42,674 nt of DNA from Triparma columacea (GCA_030267965.1 BRYA01000067.1:41915-84588), one strand, 5' to 3'. Numbered from the stretch's first letter, positions 8,478-19,693 are shown. The notes: a model not told the origin generated them from the sequence alone. Numbers and translations: made by a program.

Positions 8478-9870
8478 TCAAATCGCGACCCATCCTCCCT
8501 CATAAACTTGATAAATGTCCCCGTTCGCATCGTCGTAAAGGCTGGCGCTATCACCCCCCGTCTCAACGCACGTGTAATCCCCATTGACGGCCCCCTCGTT
8601 CGGCAGTCCGTACCTAAGTATATTCGTGCAGCACGTGTCTCTCCTGTCCCCCGAAATCGCCGCCGCCGGGATAACGTGGGTGGCCCACCAGGAGACCCAG
8701 GCGGCCGTAAGGCCCAGGAGGAGGAGGGAGCAGAAAAAGTATACGACGACCTCGCAGCGGGTAACGCTCAAGTTACGGAGGAAGAGGACGCCGGCCAGGG
8801 TGCCGAAGGCGAAACCCCCGGCGTGGGCGACGTAGGAGGTGAAGGGATCGTAGGCGTAGACGTACATTAGGGCGTCGTTGGTTATGAAGAGGACTATCAG
8901 GAAGAGACGGAAGAAACGGAGGGGCATGTCCTCCCAGTTGAGCCAGATGTTTGCGAGGACCATTCCAAGCAGGGCGTAGATCGCTGCGATGAGCGGGGTG
9001 AATATGCAAAAGGGTTAGACGCTAGAAGCTCGTCGCACCGTGACGCGATTTTCTCCTCGCTCTGTCTCACCTCCGCTAGCACCGACGACAGTCACATCAG
9101 GGGTGAACATGGTAACGTTGAAGCCCCCGGCGATTCCCCCGAGAATGTATCTAGAGAGGGGGGACGGAGAAGCAGGGTGGTTTGAGACGTGCGATAAACG
9201 TGCGCGAAGACCATGTTGTGTCGGTGTCTGAATAATAAGCAGGGTGGTTTGAGACGTGCGATAAACGTGCGCGAAGACCATGTTGTGTCGGTGTCTGAAT
9301 AATGCACTTACAGCAAACCGACTCGCCACCAACCATGGACAGACTCGAGGGACGCACCGAGGAAAAACTGCATGACACAATTCGCGATCAAGTGCCAGAC
9401 GTCCGCGTGGACCCACACGTATGTAACGTAACGCCAGAGCTCGTAGTGGAGGTTCTCGCAGCTGGAGAAGGGGCTGACGCTCTCCAACCACATTACTTCG
9501 GGACCGCCGATCTGGTCGAAGGCGGGGTTCTGGAAGCCGGACTTACCGTCCGCCGTGGAAATCCAGACGACATACATTACAATCTGCGAGAGTGTCGCGA
9601 TGACAATGAAGTAAGGGAAAACAGTGGGTTCATCGAGATAATTGGGGTTCTAGAGGGGGGGACGGAGAAGCAGGGTGGTTTGAGACGTGCGATAACGTGC
9701 GTGAGAACATGTTGTGTCGTGTCTGAATATGCACTTACCTCGTAAAGGGCCATCCTTGAGCTCCTGGTAGCGCTGCTGAAAACAGAGACATCATCTTTAT
9801 CCAAAACGTACGTCGTTTCGGGACCTGCATCTTGAACGAGACCCATACTGGTCATCCTGGACTTTCCCAT
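8478..9870 (-). CDS. Rhomboid-family intramembrane serine protease (4 exons)
   Basis: Exons 9739-9870, 9312-9649, 9071-9150 and 8478-8983 join with phases 0, 2 and 1 to give 351 aa. Residues 1-44 are a soluble N-terminus and TM1 lies near 54-74. The first rhomboid signature is WVHADVWHLIAN, with H125, H130 and N134. The catalytic serine is S182 in GASGAIYALLG, a motif split by intron 3 and rebuilt exactly by splicing. The catalytic His is H237 in SYVAHAGGFAFGTLAG. A last hydrophobic segment and a long polar, Asp-rich tail follow. Both catalytic residues are present, so it should be active and cleave TM substrates in a membrane; which membrane is not clear. Introns 1 and 2 are copies of one another. 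Confidence 0.88.
9151..9311 (-). mobile_element. Introner-like intron, copy 2, with internal tandem duplication (rhomboid intron 2)
   Basis: This 161-bp intron starts GTAAGTGCATTATTCAGACA and ends TCCCCCCTCTCTAG. Its inner part (ATTCAGACACCGACACAACA through CACCCTGCTT) occurs twice in direct tandem, about 70 bp per copy, which accounts for the size difference from intron 1. The two internal copies look identical, so the duplication is recent. Confidence 0.65.
9650..9738 (-). mobile_element. Introner-like intron, copy 1 (rhomboid intron 1)
   Basis: This 89-bp intron runs GTAAGTGCATATTCAGACAC to CCCCCCCTCTAG. It is near-identical from splice site to splice site to intron 2 of the same gene, with only small indels and substitutions. 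It sits in phase 0 while intron 2 sits in phase 2, so the copies did not arise by exon duplication. Confidence 0.65.
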
Positions 9871-10416
9871 GTTGAAGAGAAGTGTGTGGGACGTGTGTGT
9901 GACGTAGTTTATTCAAAATAAACACAGCAATGCCCAACGAATTTTAAAGTGTTTGGGAGTAAATTGGATAGAAGTGAGTTATGAGCTTAAGGGAGGGGTA
10001 AATTCGTAGAAGTAGCTTAATAATGAAGTGTGGATGCTAATGTTACGATCTACGAGGGGAGAGTAAAGTGGAGAAAATAGGACAAGAATATTTTCCCTTC
10101 ACCTCAAAAGTCAACCCCAAAAATTTCTCCAGTTTTATAGATGACACGATGTAATGTAGAGAAATGCACGATAGAAAAGTCAAATTTCGCTTGAAAGTAT
10201 GTATATGTTTCTTTTACTTTCAATGTCCCAAGAACGCACGGACCTTTAAAGTTCACTTTCCTACGTTCTTTTTTCTCTTTGTATAACACTTTGTCAATCA
10301 AAACTTTGGTCAATAGAGAAAAACTTGCAGCCAACAGAGGGCCTACGCAACCTCACCAGCTACACTCCTAACCCTCTCGTATTCCCCGTTTCTCTCTCCT
10401 CCCCCTCTCCTCTCCC
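9871..10416. other. Intergenic
   Basis: This 546-bp gap lies between the rhomboid start and the cyclin stop. It is fairly AT-rich and holds the rhomboid promoter and probably the cyclin 3' UTR. The one longer frame (10104-10334, minus) has only a TTG start and no family resemblance. I see no repeat or RNA gene. Confidence 0.4.
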
Positions 10417-11632
10417 TTAAATTGTTCCTTTGTCAACATTGGAATGAGTTACAGCGCCAGAACTTTTCGCCCTCTTAACAGATGCTTCTGGGACGCTTTG
10501 GGCTGCATCAACGTTGACGACCCCCGTCGGTGATGTGGAGTCGCGGAGTGGTGATATTGGAGTCGGTGATGTTGTGTAGTACTCCGCCGGCTGCGAGTTG
10601 TTGTTGTCTTCTTCGGCCTGCATGGTATCGGACAGCTCGGCGAGCTTGGCCTTGCAGGCGAGAACGGAGGGGTCGGCGATGTTGAGGTTGCATACCTCCT
10701 TGACCCGGGTGGTGAAGTTGGCGTACTGGGATGAAGTTATGGGGCAAGATTCGAGCGCGAGGAGTACGCACGCTAGGGCAGTAGAACTTGCCCTTCGGCT
10801 GATGAAGAAGCTGTCACATACTGAGATCTCAGTGAGGAAGATGGCGACCTCGATGATATTGATTTCAGATATTTCGTCGGTGACAATGAGGATGAGAAAG
10901 TGGTTAACGAACATGCTGGCGGTGATGGGTGTCGTCATCCATTCGAGGCTCTCAAGAACAATGCCTTCCATCATCTTGACGTGCTTCGGTTGGAAACACC
11001 CCTTCGAAAGCGCGACCAGATCGCTCAGTTCCATCGGGTTCTGCTCTTCTAGTTTGATGGCCATGAAAAGGGTACTCATGGCGGCGAGCTGGAAGTGCTT
11101 TTTCGAAAGATTATTGGACCTCATGGTGAATCTGTCGAGCATGCTCATGGAGACAGCGACAATCTCACGGCTGTACTCGTAGTGGTCGACGACCTGGTAC
11201 TTCCAGTCTACTATTTTCGAGCGCCATCTCTCTGTGAATCCGAGAGACGCTTGGTTGGACTTAATGTAGGAGTAGTTTGGAATGACATATTTCACCTCAG
11301 CGAGGAGCATGCAAGTAAAGGCACCACGGAGATCGGGGACGGCTTCAAATGGCTGCGGTGATTGCGGCGAGCAGAGTGAGTCGCGGGTGGTTTGGATTTC
11401 GTGTCGTGAGAATAATTGGTCCCCCAAACGCCTCTGGGCTGCCCGCTGATATGCTGGATCCCCTCACCTCAACGCAGAGCATCCCTACAGCCTCTAAAAG
11501 CTCGTCGTCATTAATCTCTACCGGTAAAGGTGTGTGTTTCCTATCTTTTACTGCACTCATGTGTACAAAGAATGGCACAGAATAAATGAAGTCTCTGACA
11601 GACTTGACTGGCGTGTGTGAGTCCTGTGACAC
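10417..11632 (-). CDS. Cyclin, diatom-type (dsCYC-like) (2 exons)
   Basis: Exon 1 (11468-11632, or from the Met at 11560) ends GTT GAG|GTGAGG. Exon 2 (10417-11352) starts after ATCACCGCAG, in phase 0, giving 366 or 342 aa. The cyclin box starts near ERWRSKIVDWKYQVVDHYEY and continues EIVAVSMSMLDRF, with KLEEQNPMEL and a helix-rich second lobe. The WR-K-x2-W-x4-VVDH-x4-RE-x2-A-x3-LDR pattern is typical of the large cyclin group described from diatoms. The C-terminal 80 or so residues are Ser/Thr/Pro-rich with several S/T-P sites, so phosphorylation is likely. It should act as a CDK-binding regulatory subunit; the cell-cycle stage cannot be told. The later Met (MSAVKDRKH) may be the true start. 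Confidence 0.82.
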
Positions 11633-12221
11633 GTCCTTTTTATTGCTTGGTTTAGATAGAGAAAATTGTTAAGTTCGAATAATCCTGAAGCGCGCAAGAA
11701 GGTGGGGGGTGAGTGTGAATTTCAGGGGTATTGCAGCTTGTTTGAGAGTCAGACAAGGTGATTTTGTTTCCAGTCAGCCAACGTCTCCAAATGGTCGTCT
11801 TTGGTTTGCTAATTTAACCCCTTTTTCGAGGGTGATCGGGTGGTAAGTTGAACCTGTTGTGTCGCTCTGTTATATAACGTTGTAGTCATGACAAGGATAT
11901 CCTTCTTGCGCATCTTCGGGGGCTGGAAAAGCGACAAAGATGCGACAATCTGGGTCGGATTCGTGGAGGGCAGTTTGGGGAGGATTTCACACTCATCGTG
12001 GCCTTAAAATATCCCCAAAAACGATAATGGTTGGGATGTAAGTAGTATTGAGCCTTGAGTGCCAGTATACGTACCTAGGAATCTATTTAGAGCTTCAAAA
12101 TTGAGAAGAAAAGGTGTGCTGCAAAACAGAAAAATTACTTCAAGAATCTCGTGCGCCGAGCCAGAATGACTTGGTGGAGCAAAAATCTGGACAAGGCAAA
12201 GAAAAAAGGAATTCGGAATTA
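11633..12221. other. Intergenic, divergent promoter region
   Basis: This 589-bp gap separates the starts of the cyclin (minus) and the desaturase (plus), so it should hold both promoters. A 39-codon frame at 11888-12007 is present but has no support. TATATAAC near 11871 is TATA-like. No repeats are seen. Confidence 0.4.
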
Positions 12222-14275
12222 ATGTCGACGTTCGTTGTTTGTGCGCTTTTAATCAGTAGTTGTACCTCCTTCGTGCACCTCAGCTATCCATCAAATGCTC
12301 CCAGAGGAATAATTCCACGCCACCTCCGCCAGAGCGATGAACTTTCTAAGTCTTTTAAGAGGAGAGGTGAACTTTACGTGGCTATTAACCCTATTGAGGG
12401 GGACGTTCAAACCATTGATGCTGCCCTCAAATGGTCTACGAAGGGTGTAGTTCGCAGTGGCTTAGATTACAAAGCCTTGGCTAACGAGGCAGAGGACTTT
12501 CCAACAGCTGGAGCCGTTCGGGCAGGTGAGACGGAGTAAAACTGACCAGGTGTGGAGGTAGCGAGGTGAAAATCTATGTGGTTGCCTTTTTTGCCTCGAA
12601 TTCGAACGCTGGATGGAATTAGATTTGGTCTGTGTCGAAATTGCAAGAGGCAATCACACACAAAACCACCTGCCTCAGTGTATCGACTTCGTCACAACCT
12701 TTTGCATTCCCAACCTCCAATTCTCTAACGCAAGCATTTCCGTGATCGCGCAGCAATACCCAGGGAGGCCTTTGAGGTGGACACTATGAAGTCTCTAGGC
12801 TACCTTTCAATATCCGTCGTCCTCACCTCCCTCTGCGTGTACGCCGGTGTCGCGTCCATGAACGCCGGTGTCCCCACCGACAGCCTCCTCGCCCTCCCTT
12901 TCTGGGCCATCTACGCCGCAGTAACCGGGACAGTCGGGATGGGAAACTGGGTCCTCGCTCACGAATGCGGCCACGGGGCGTTCTCGAAGAACCGCGCGCT
13001 CCAGGACGCCGTCGGGTTCACGATCCACTCGGCGCTCCTGGTGCCCTACTTCTCGTGGCAGAGGTCCCACGCGGTACACCACCAGTTCACCAACCACATG
13101 GAGCTGGGGGAGACTCACGTACCGGAGATTGCGCAGTTCCAGGGGGAGGGCAGCCTGAAGGTCAGGGCGTCACTCATGGACGCCCTAGGGGAAGAGGTGA
13201 GCGAGGAAAGATAAGAGGGGGTTGTTGCAGAGGAGCGTAGCGACAACTTGATGCAATCATGAGTGATATTTATTCGGTAGATTAGATGCAAGTGTGCAAG
13301 GGTTGGTGTAAGGTTTATAGACATCTAGGGTTCACTTCGCTCACCACCCCTTGCTTCACATCCCTCCACACCCACCAGAACGGCCTCAATGCATGGGGTG
13401 CTCTCCAAGCCTTTCTCCACCTTGTGGTAGGTTGGCCCGCCTACCTCCTTATCGGTGCGACTGGGGGGCCCGCCAGGGGGCTAACTAACCACCTCATGCC
13501 TGACCCCCTAACGGAGGTCGACCCAAAATTTCCAGGGAAGGAGCTGTTCCCCGGAAAGTGGAAGACCAAGGTTTTGGAGAGGTGAGAATGGCAAAGCTAG
13601 CCAAGGGAAGTATGCCCACCAAAAGCGCCACTTCTAAACCACTAATGCAACCCCGCCCGTCGTCACTCCCCCTCTCGCAGTGACATCGGAATCGCAGTCG
13701 CCGTCAGTGCGCTAGTCACATGGGGACTGTGCAACGGTTTCGACCAGGTAATGGCTCTCTACGGGGGTCCCTACCTCGTCATAAACGCCTGGCTCGTCCT
13801 CTACACCTGGCTTCAGCACACTGACGTCGACGTCCCCCACTTCTCCGACTCCGACCACACGTACGTCAGGGGTGCCCTCCACACCATCGACCGCCCGTAC
13901 GACAAGCTTGACCCTTGGGGAGCGATCGACTTCCTCCACCACAAGATCGGGTCTACCCACGTCGCCCACCACTTCGACTCGTCGATCCCGCACTATAACG
14001 CGCAGAAGGCAACGGACGCTATCAAGGATAAGTTCCCGGACCTTTACCTGTACGAACCGACGCCGATATTTGAGGCGTTTTGGAGGGTCTGCAAAGGGTG
14101 CGCGGGTGTCAAGAAGGAAGGGGATAAGTACATCTGGAACAACGACGGGATGAGTGAGGTAAGTCCAGCAACTACGGAGGAACGAGTGGGTTTCGGGCGT
14201 CCCCTGCTTACATTGCCTCGCTGCCCGCGCGTCATATCCGCACTCTGTTTGCAGGACTTCCTAACTAAATCTTAA
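12222..14275 (+). CDS. Fatty-acid desaturase, FAD2/FAD3-like (delta-12/omega-3), organelle-targeted (5 exons)
   Basis: Exons 12222-12525, 12754-13196, 13379-13581, 13681-14158 and 14255-14275 join with phases 1, 0, 2 and 0 to give 482 aa. The three His boxes of membrane di-iron desaturases are present: HECGH (171-175), HAVHH (208-212) and HVAHH (410-414). The segment AAIPREAFEVDTMKSLGY is the conserved entry to the FAD2/FAD3 core, and its first Ala codon spans intron 1. The Met at 12222 was chosen because it begins a signal peptide (MSTFVVCALLISSCTSF) ending in a T-S-F motif, which suggests plastid import in a heterokont. It adds a double bond to a lipid-bound C18 chain. Delta-12 versus omega-3 specificity cannot be settled by eye. 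Intron 4 is 96 bp and open. Confidence 0.88.
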
Positions 14276-14319
14276 AATTTGAAAAGCAAAACATGGTTCG
14301 CCCTTATGATCAGCATTAA

Positions 14320-14997
14320 TCATCCCTTCGTGATAATGACGGGCACCCCCTCCGTATAAACTCTTGTTGGTCCCGTCACGTTAATCGCCCTAAGGTCCTC
14401 CGTTGAAATTGCCGTGGTCGCGTCGGTTACCTTGAATGATACGAGCTTGTTGTGGAAGTTGGGAATGTCCAAGAGGTGGTAGGTTGAGGAGGCCTTGAAG
14501 TATATGGAACGGAGGGCCGTTTGGAACGCGGATGCTGTTGTGGGACCGGTTAGGGTCAACTTACCCTGTTGAGGGGGGATGGGGGGGGTGGAGGGGTTAA
14601 GTTAGCAGCAGCGGTGACGTACGGACGGAGGTACAAATGCCCCTTCTTGTTGATTGTTGATTGTTTTTTCATTCTCTTCTCCACTTCTCCTCCTCCTCAC
14701 CTCCTCAGCGCTGTAAGAGCTAGTTATTGGGCTAACGTCTACGTAGGATAGGGTGTCCCCAAATTTGAATCCGTGCGTAATATGAATCTCCGCCGTCTGT
14801 ATGTTGTCCCCGTCAGCGTCCGTGACAGTGGCTGCCTTGGTTAAGAGGATGGCAGTGTCGTTGATAAACTGTGTTGCTTGGTAGGGGGTGTAGTAGGAGT
14901 ATGATAGGGGGTAGTTCTCGACGGTTATTACGGGAGAGGCGGGGAGAGTGGGGGGGGGGAGGAGGAGGAGGAGGAGGATGGTGAAGAGGGATAACAT
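14320..14997 (-). CDS. Small secreted protein with a cadherin-like/VCBS-type beta domain (2 exons)
   Basis: Exon 1 (14701-14997) ends GAG GAG|GTGAGG and exon 2 (14320-14565) starts after CCTCAACAG, phase 0, giving 180 aa. A clear signal peptide (MLSLFTILLLLLLPPPTLPA) is followed by one domain. It contains ATVTDADGDNIQTAEIHIT and GDTLSY, then GKLTLTGPTTASAFQTALRS and VSFKVTDATTA. This order (TVTDADG ... LTLTG...FQ.ALRS ... V.F.VTD) is characteristic of cadherin-like/VCBS repeats found in secreted adhesins, mostly in bacteria and in some algae. Here there is a single copy and no membrane anchor. It probably acts in the extracellular matrix or wall; the partner is unknown. It is divergent from the next gene across 282 bp. 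Confidence 0.7.
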
Positions 14998-15279
14998 AAC
15001 CGAAGAGGGGGGGGAGGAAAGAAGGGAAGGGAGGGGGGATGGGGGGGGGGTTGGGGGTTTTGTGACGGAGGATGGTAATAGGGAGGGAGGTCGGGTACGG
15101 GTGAATTAACGTGAGTGAGTGAAGTGAAGATTTCTGTTGGGAAATGCACTCGTTCTCTCAGCCCTCTCTCAAAATATTTTTGCTCTTTGTCTGGATCTTG
15201 GTAGTTGAACACTCAATTGCGTTTATTGAAGCATCGGCGAACATTTTAGTTACTTTTATCGAATCTAGGTAGTAAAATA

Positions 15280-16946
15280 ATGATGAAAACGGTACCAAGG
15301 CCTCAATCACACTCACCTGTGCCGAAAGTCGTATTGGGATCTTCCACCATTCCAGATGACACAGCTGATGCTGCGGCTGGAAGTGACCGTCAATCGGGTA
15401 GAGATCGTGTCTCAAAAAGTAGTAAAGGTCGTTCATGGACTATGGATACTGTATCTGATGTTGAGGATGATATTGATGCAAATCACGATGATAGTATTGG
15501 AGAGGAGGTAAGAAATGTGATATTAGTTAGCTTCATTTTACATCATTATATTCTAACATACTCCAACTCTGTACCAATACGCCATCTCAGCCTCCCTTCA
15601 CCATTTCCAACGTCCTCAAAATCCTCAACATCCTCCTGTCTTCCACCTTCTCCTCCCTCTCTGCAATCCTCACCTCTTCCACATTCTCCCTACTCACCCG
15701 TACATTCTCTCCCGGGACCGGAGACAACTTCGGTATCCGTCTAGTCTGTTCCTTCCTCCGCGTAGCCGTCCTCATAACCACGCTCCTCAACCTCCAACCC
15801 CGAGGTCGTCAACTCCTAGGTTCAGCCCTTCGACTTCTCACTACGATCTTCGTTGAGATGGCGCTGCTCTTCTCACAACCCGCGTTCTCTACTGTTGTGG
15901 GTGGAGTATTCAAAGGCGGAGACGCAGCTAAGGCTGCGACTGGTAGGATGGGTAGGGAGGCTTGGAAGATTGGGGGGGGTGGAAGTTGGTGGTCGTGGGG
16001 TGTACTGCTCCTGGGGGCGGGATGCGTGGTGGTGGAAAAGGTCAAACCCTCGCACCTAGCACGTTTCAACGTTAAACTACCGGAAAACGAGAACATCTCA
16101 ACACTCCTACATTACCTCCGGGCGACTGGAGTCACTAAACTTGTGTTTGCTGTAGCGACGGCAGCGCTATGGCACCGCCTGTACTCTGACCTCGTCGCTT
16201 TCGTGACCTCAGGTTGGGTCTCTCCATCCTCAATGACGAACCTCCCGCCTATCCTCCTTCAATCTCGCCATGAAGTTTCGCTTTTCGAGTGGTCTGTACC
16301 AAGTTGGTTCGCTCGTGCCTTCATCATCCTAGGGGACGTACTTATGTCCAACCCTGCACTCTCCCCTCCCCTCGGCCTAGCCGGAACTCTGATGATGGGA
16401 GGTGGGCTTCACTTAGCTGCCATACAACCCACGGCAGGGTTCGCACTGAACGCTACCTGCTGGGCACTCTCCACAGTGTGCCACCTAGCCTTTAAGGAGG
16501 AATCGAAACACCCGAGCACAGATATCAAGGGGGAGTTCAAGGGGGCGGGTTTTGCTTCCGTTACCAACCCTTCCAGCTTTGGTAAATCTGGAAGCTCAAA
16601 GCTTTCCCTCTTTGGGAGGTCCTTCGACGATGTCTGCCACTACATCTTCCTTTTCGCCGTCCTCCTCGTAAGGCCTCGCGCCCTGTCGGCCCTCCTACTC
16701 CTGGCCTTCGTTTACTTGAAGGCGCCAAAGCGCAACAACACTTACGACAGAGTCTTCATGGCGCTGCTCGCGATCATTGTACTACTACACCTTAATTCGG
16801 GATCAGGGTTCTTGCAGACCACACGAGTCGCGAGTGGGCTCACGATTCTCATGTTGGGGGGACCCTATTTGAAGGAGATTTTCGTTAAGGAGAGGGGGAT
16901 GATTTGGGGGAAGGTCAAGGAGGGGTGGAGGAAGGCGACGAAATAG
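15280..16946 (+). CDS. Polytopic membrane protein, unknown family (2 exons)
   Basis: Exon 1 (15280-15507) ends GAG GAG|GTAAGA and exon 2 (15591-16946) starts after GCCATCTCAG, phase 0, giving 527 aa. Residues 1-76 are hydrophilic, Ser/Asp-rich and probably cytosolic. Exon 2 encodes about nine or ten hydrophobic segments, for example VLKILNILLSSTFSSLSAIL, LVCSFLRVAVLITTLL, WSWGVLLLGAGCVVV, HYIFLFAVLLVRPRALSALL and FMALLAIIVLLHL. A hydrophilic loop lies near residues 350-400 and the C-terminus is basic (KVKEGWRKATK). The in-frame region upstream of the first internal Met at 15858 is clearly coding, so a start there would lose three helices. I do not recognise a transporter motif. Confidence 0.7.
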
Positions 16947-17670
16947 GGAGGAGGAGAGATATGTTTGCGAGGGGTGAGGGGAGGTGGGGAGGTGCACAGG
17001 AATTATGAGAACAGGAATTATGAGAACAGATTGTTTTGACTGAAGATTACATCTATTAAAATTACCGAAGCTTCACTCCGACAATTAGCACTCAAAGTAT
17101 CAGCCCTCTGGCCTTTCTCTCTATAATCTCTAATACCTTAACACCCTGTTATCACTCCAAATATCTATCTGTCACTATCACGACAATTTTTTGAAATTTA
17201 CAAAATTGAACAAAAACGATTATTGTCTCTTTGGATAGTTGATCAATCTTAAAATATAAAATGTTGATCTTAAAAGATCAAAATACGTATTTTTGTTAAA
17301 AAACAAATTGTAAAAAGGATATAAATCATTTTTGTTTTTATCAAAAATCCACTTTAGATCTTAACAATCAGTTCAATCATTAAAAATATTATTTAAAATA
17401 CCAAACAAATCAAAAAATTTGCACACATTCAATTTTTCGTAATTTGTTTCACTGTACTTCTCGAATCTATAAACATATCTAAAAGGTTTCATTTTATATT
17501 GTAAGCAATAAGTGAAGTCGAATCATTCATGGGCCAATGATACAGCCAAAATATTATAACCCTGCAAACTGGCCCTTAGGTGTTGTACGTAAATTCTCTG
17601 TCGTCAGTCTTTCGTATTAGGACACTATCACACTACTTTATCACACGTAACTCCCCACATCAAAAAATAT
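16947..17670. other. AT-rich intergenic island
   Basis: The stretch 17190-17420 is far more AT-rich than anything else in the window, dominated by A and T runs with palindromic pieces such as TCTTAAAAGATC near 17270. At 16998-17030 a 15-bp unit (AGGAATTATGAGAAC) is directly repeated. No frame of any length is seen. The right side should contain the promoter of the Der GTPase gene, the left side the 3' end of the polytopic gene. Confidence 0.5.
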
Positions 17671-19693
17671 ATGTTTGGCCTCTTCTCTAGGTCCCGAGGC
17701 CTTCACCAATTTAGCCAGCTTTTACGATCTAAATGGTTATCTACTACTGTGTCCAACGATAGACTTCTCCAGGTTGCCATTATCGGCCCTCCTAATGCAG
17801 GAAAGTCTACCTTGTTCAACAGGTTTTTGCAGCGGTCTTCGGCATCAAAGCGATTGATGACAGAGAAGCGGGGCCGGAATCGGGGTAAGGGTGGAATGGT
17901 TGGACGCGCGATTGTCTCTGATGTCGCTGGAACGACGAGGGATCGAAGAGAAACGATAGGAAATCTCGCTGGCGTTCAGTTCAAGATTTTTGATACTGCT
18001 GGGGTCGACGATGATGTTATGGGCTCTTCCTTCACTGGCAGGGGGAAGTACAGGGGCGCGAAGAGGCGGGGGGTCCCAAAGAATCCTACTGCGGTCCCTG
18101 ACATCCGGGAGGATATTGTGCTGAAGGGTATGGCGGAGCAGACCCTGGCAGCCATAGACTTAGCTGATGTGATCCTCTTCCTGTTTGACGGTCGCTCCCT
18201 CATGAAAGGCGCGTCCGCCAACGATGTCATTGAGATGGCCCGTTGGCTCCGTCGCCACCGAGCCCCCGGCGCCTCATCCCAGGTTGTTCTTTGCGCCAAC
18301 AAGCTCGAGGGTGACGCGTGGGCTCAGATGGGGGGGGGAGACGACGCCCTGGAGGAGATGGGGAGGCTGGGGTTCGGGGAGCCGCTCTTGGTTTCGGCGG
18401 AGCACGGGGATGGGATGGCGGATGTTGCGAGCGTTCTGGTGGATGCGGAGAGACGGAAGAAGGAGGAGGTGAGGACAAGGATGAGGAGTGCAGGGGGATG
18501 CGCATTAACCTTCGTATATACAATGCGCAAGTCAATACTTCTGCAATATAAACCAACCCTCAATTCACCGTTCCTCCCTCCCCTCCCTCTCACTCGCTCA
18601 GCTTGGAATAACCTCTTTAGATGATGACTCCACCTCAGACCCTTACGCCTGGGCCAGCTCAACCTCCTCCTCCCTCGAGCCCATAACAATGGCAATATTA
18701 GGCCGTCAGAACGTAGGAAAGTCCACCCTCCTGAACGCATTAGTGTCAGAGAACCGGGTGATAACAGGTTCCGTACCTGGTCTAACCCGTGATTCCATCG
18801 CCGTAGACTTCACCTACGGCGCCGATCGTCCTTCTGGAGCCAGAAACTTCAGCATCGTCGACACCGCCGGTATCCGTAAGGCCAGCCTTCGTGATTCTGC
18901 GGGCGACAGCATAGAGGACGACTCCGTAAGGGACGCCGTAAGGTCCTTGAAGCTGGCTCATGTGTGCGTGCTGGTATTGGAGGCTGAGAAACTTCACCTT
19001 ACGAAACAGGAGCTTACGATCGCGGACAGTGTTATAAGGGAGGGTAGGGCGCTGGTTGTTGTAGCGAACAAAAGCGACATGCTAGAGGGTACGCCTGACG
19101 AGTACGCCATGGGGGTGAAGGTGAGAGGGGACATTTGCGTGAGGGGATTTTTTTGTTTTTTCAACACCGTCCCAGCCCCAGCAATTTTACTCACCGCTGA
19201 TCGCCGCCCAACCCCCCCCCCCCCCAATCCTTAGGACCAGGTGGACCGTTTCCTCCCCCATGTCGGTGACGTAATAGTAATTGCGACTTCCTCCCTTCAT
19301 GGTTCAAATGTCGAGCACGTTCTCCCCGTTGTTGAGGGTGTATTTGAGAGTTGGAACAGCAGGGTTACTACGGGGGAGCTTAACAAGTGGTTCCGGGAGG
19401 TGGTGGCGTCGAACCCTCCGAGGATGAGTAAGGGTAGGGTTACGAAATTGAAGTACATCGTTCAGGCAAAGGCTAGACCCCCGACTTTCAGGGTGTTTGG
19501 GAATGTGGACGAGAAGGACTTGGGCGATGCTTATGTACGGTTCCTTAGGAACCAGATGAGGGCCGACTTTGGGATGGAGGGGATGGCGATTAGAATTGGT
19601 GTCACAAACACAAACAAAAAGAACCCTTTTGCTGACAAGGGGAAGGGGAGTGGTGGTGGGGGAGCAAAGGGTGGTGGAGGGAAGGGCCGTTAA
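17671..19693 (+). CDS. Der/EngA double-GTPase ribosome-assembly factor, mitochondrial-type (3 exons)
   Basis: Exons 17671-18468, 18602-19120 and 19235-19693 join in phase 0 to give 591 aa. The N-terminus (MFGLFSRSRGLHQFSQLLRS) is basic and amphipathic, as in a mitochondrial presequence. GTPase domain 1 has GPPNAGKST (39-47), DVAGTTRDRR and DTAG; its G4 motif reads NKLE instead of NKxD. Domain 2 has GRQNVGKST (300-308), SVPGLTRDS, DTAG and NKSD. The C-terminal KH-like domain carries KYIVQAKARPPTFRVFGN, diagnostic for Der. The family binds the large ribosomal subunit and is needed for its assembly. Domain 1 has an insert of about 40 basic residues (GKYRGAKRRG) after its DTAG. The tail is Gly/Lys-rich. 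Confidence 0.9.

Noticed and set aside
8208..8870. Plus-strand frame of 220 codons
   Set aside because: It overlaps the helicase C-terminus and the antisense of rhomboid exon 4; it has no family resemblance.
10104..10334. Minus-strand frame of 76 codons
   Set aside because: Only a TTG start, AT-rich intergenic sequence and no recognisable domain.
11888..12007. 39-codon ATG frame between cyclin and desaturase
   Set aside because: Too short and lies in a divergent promoter region with no support.
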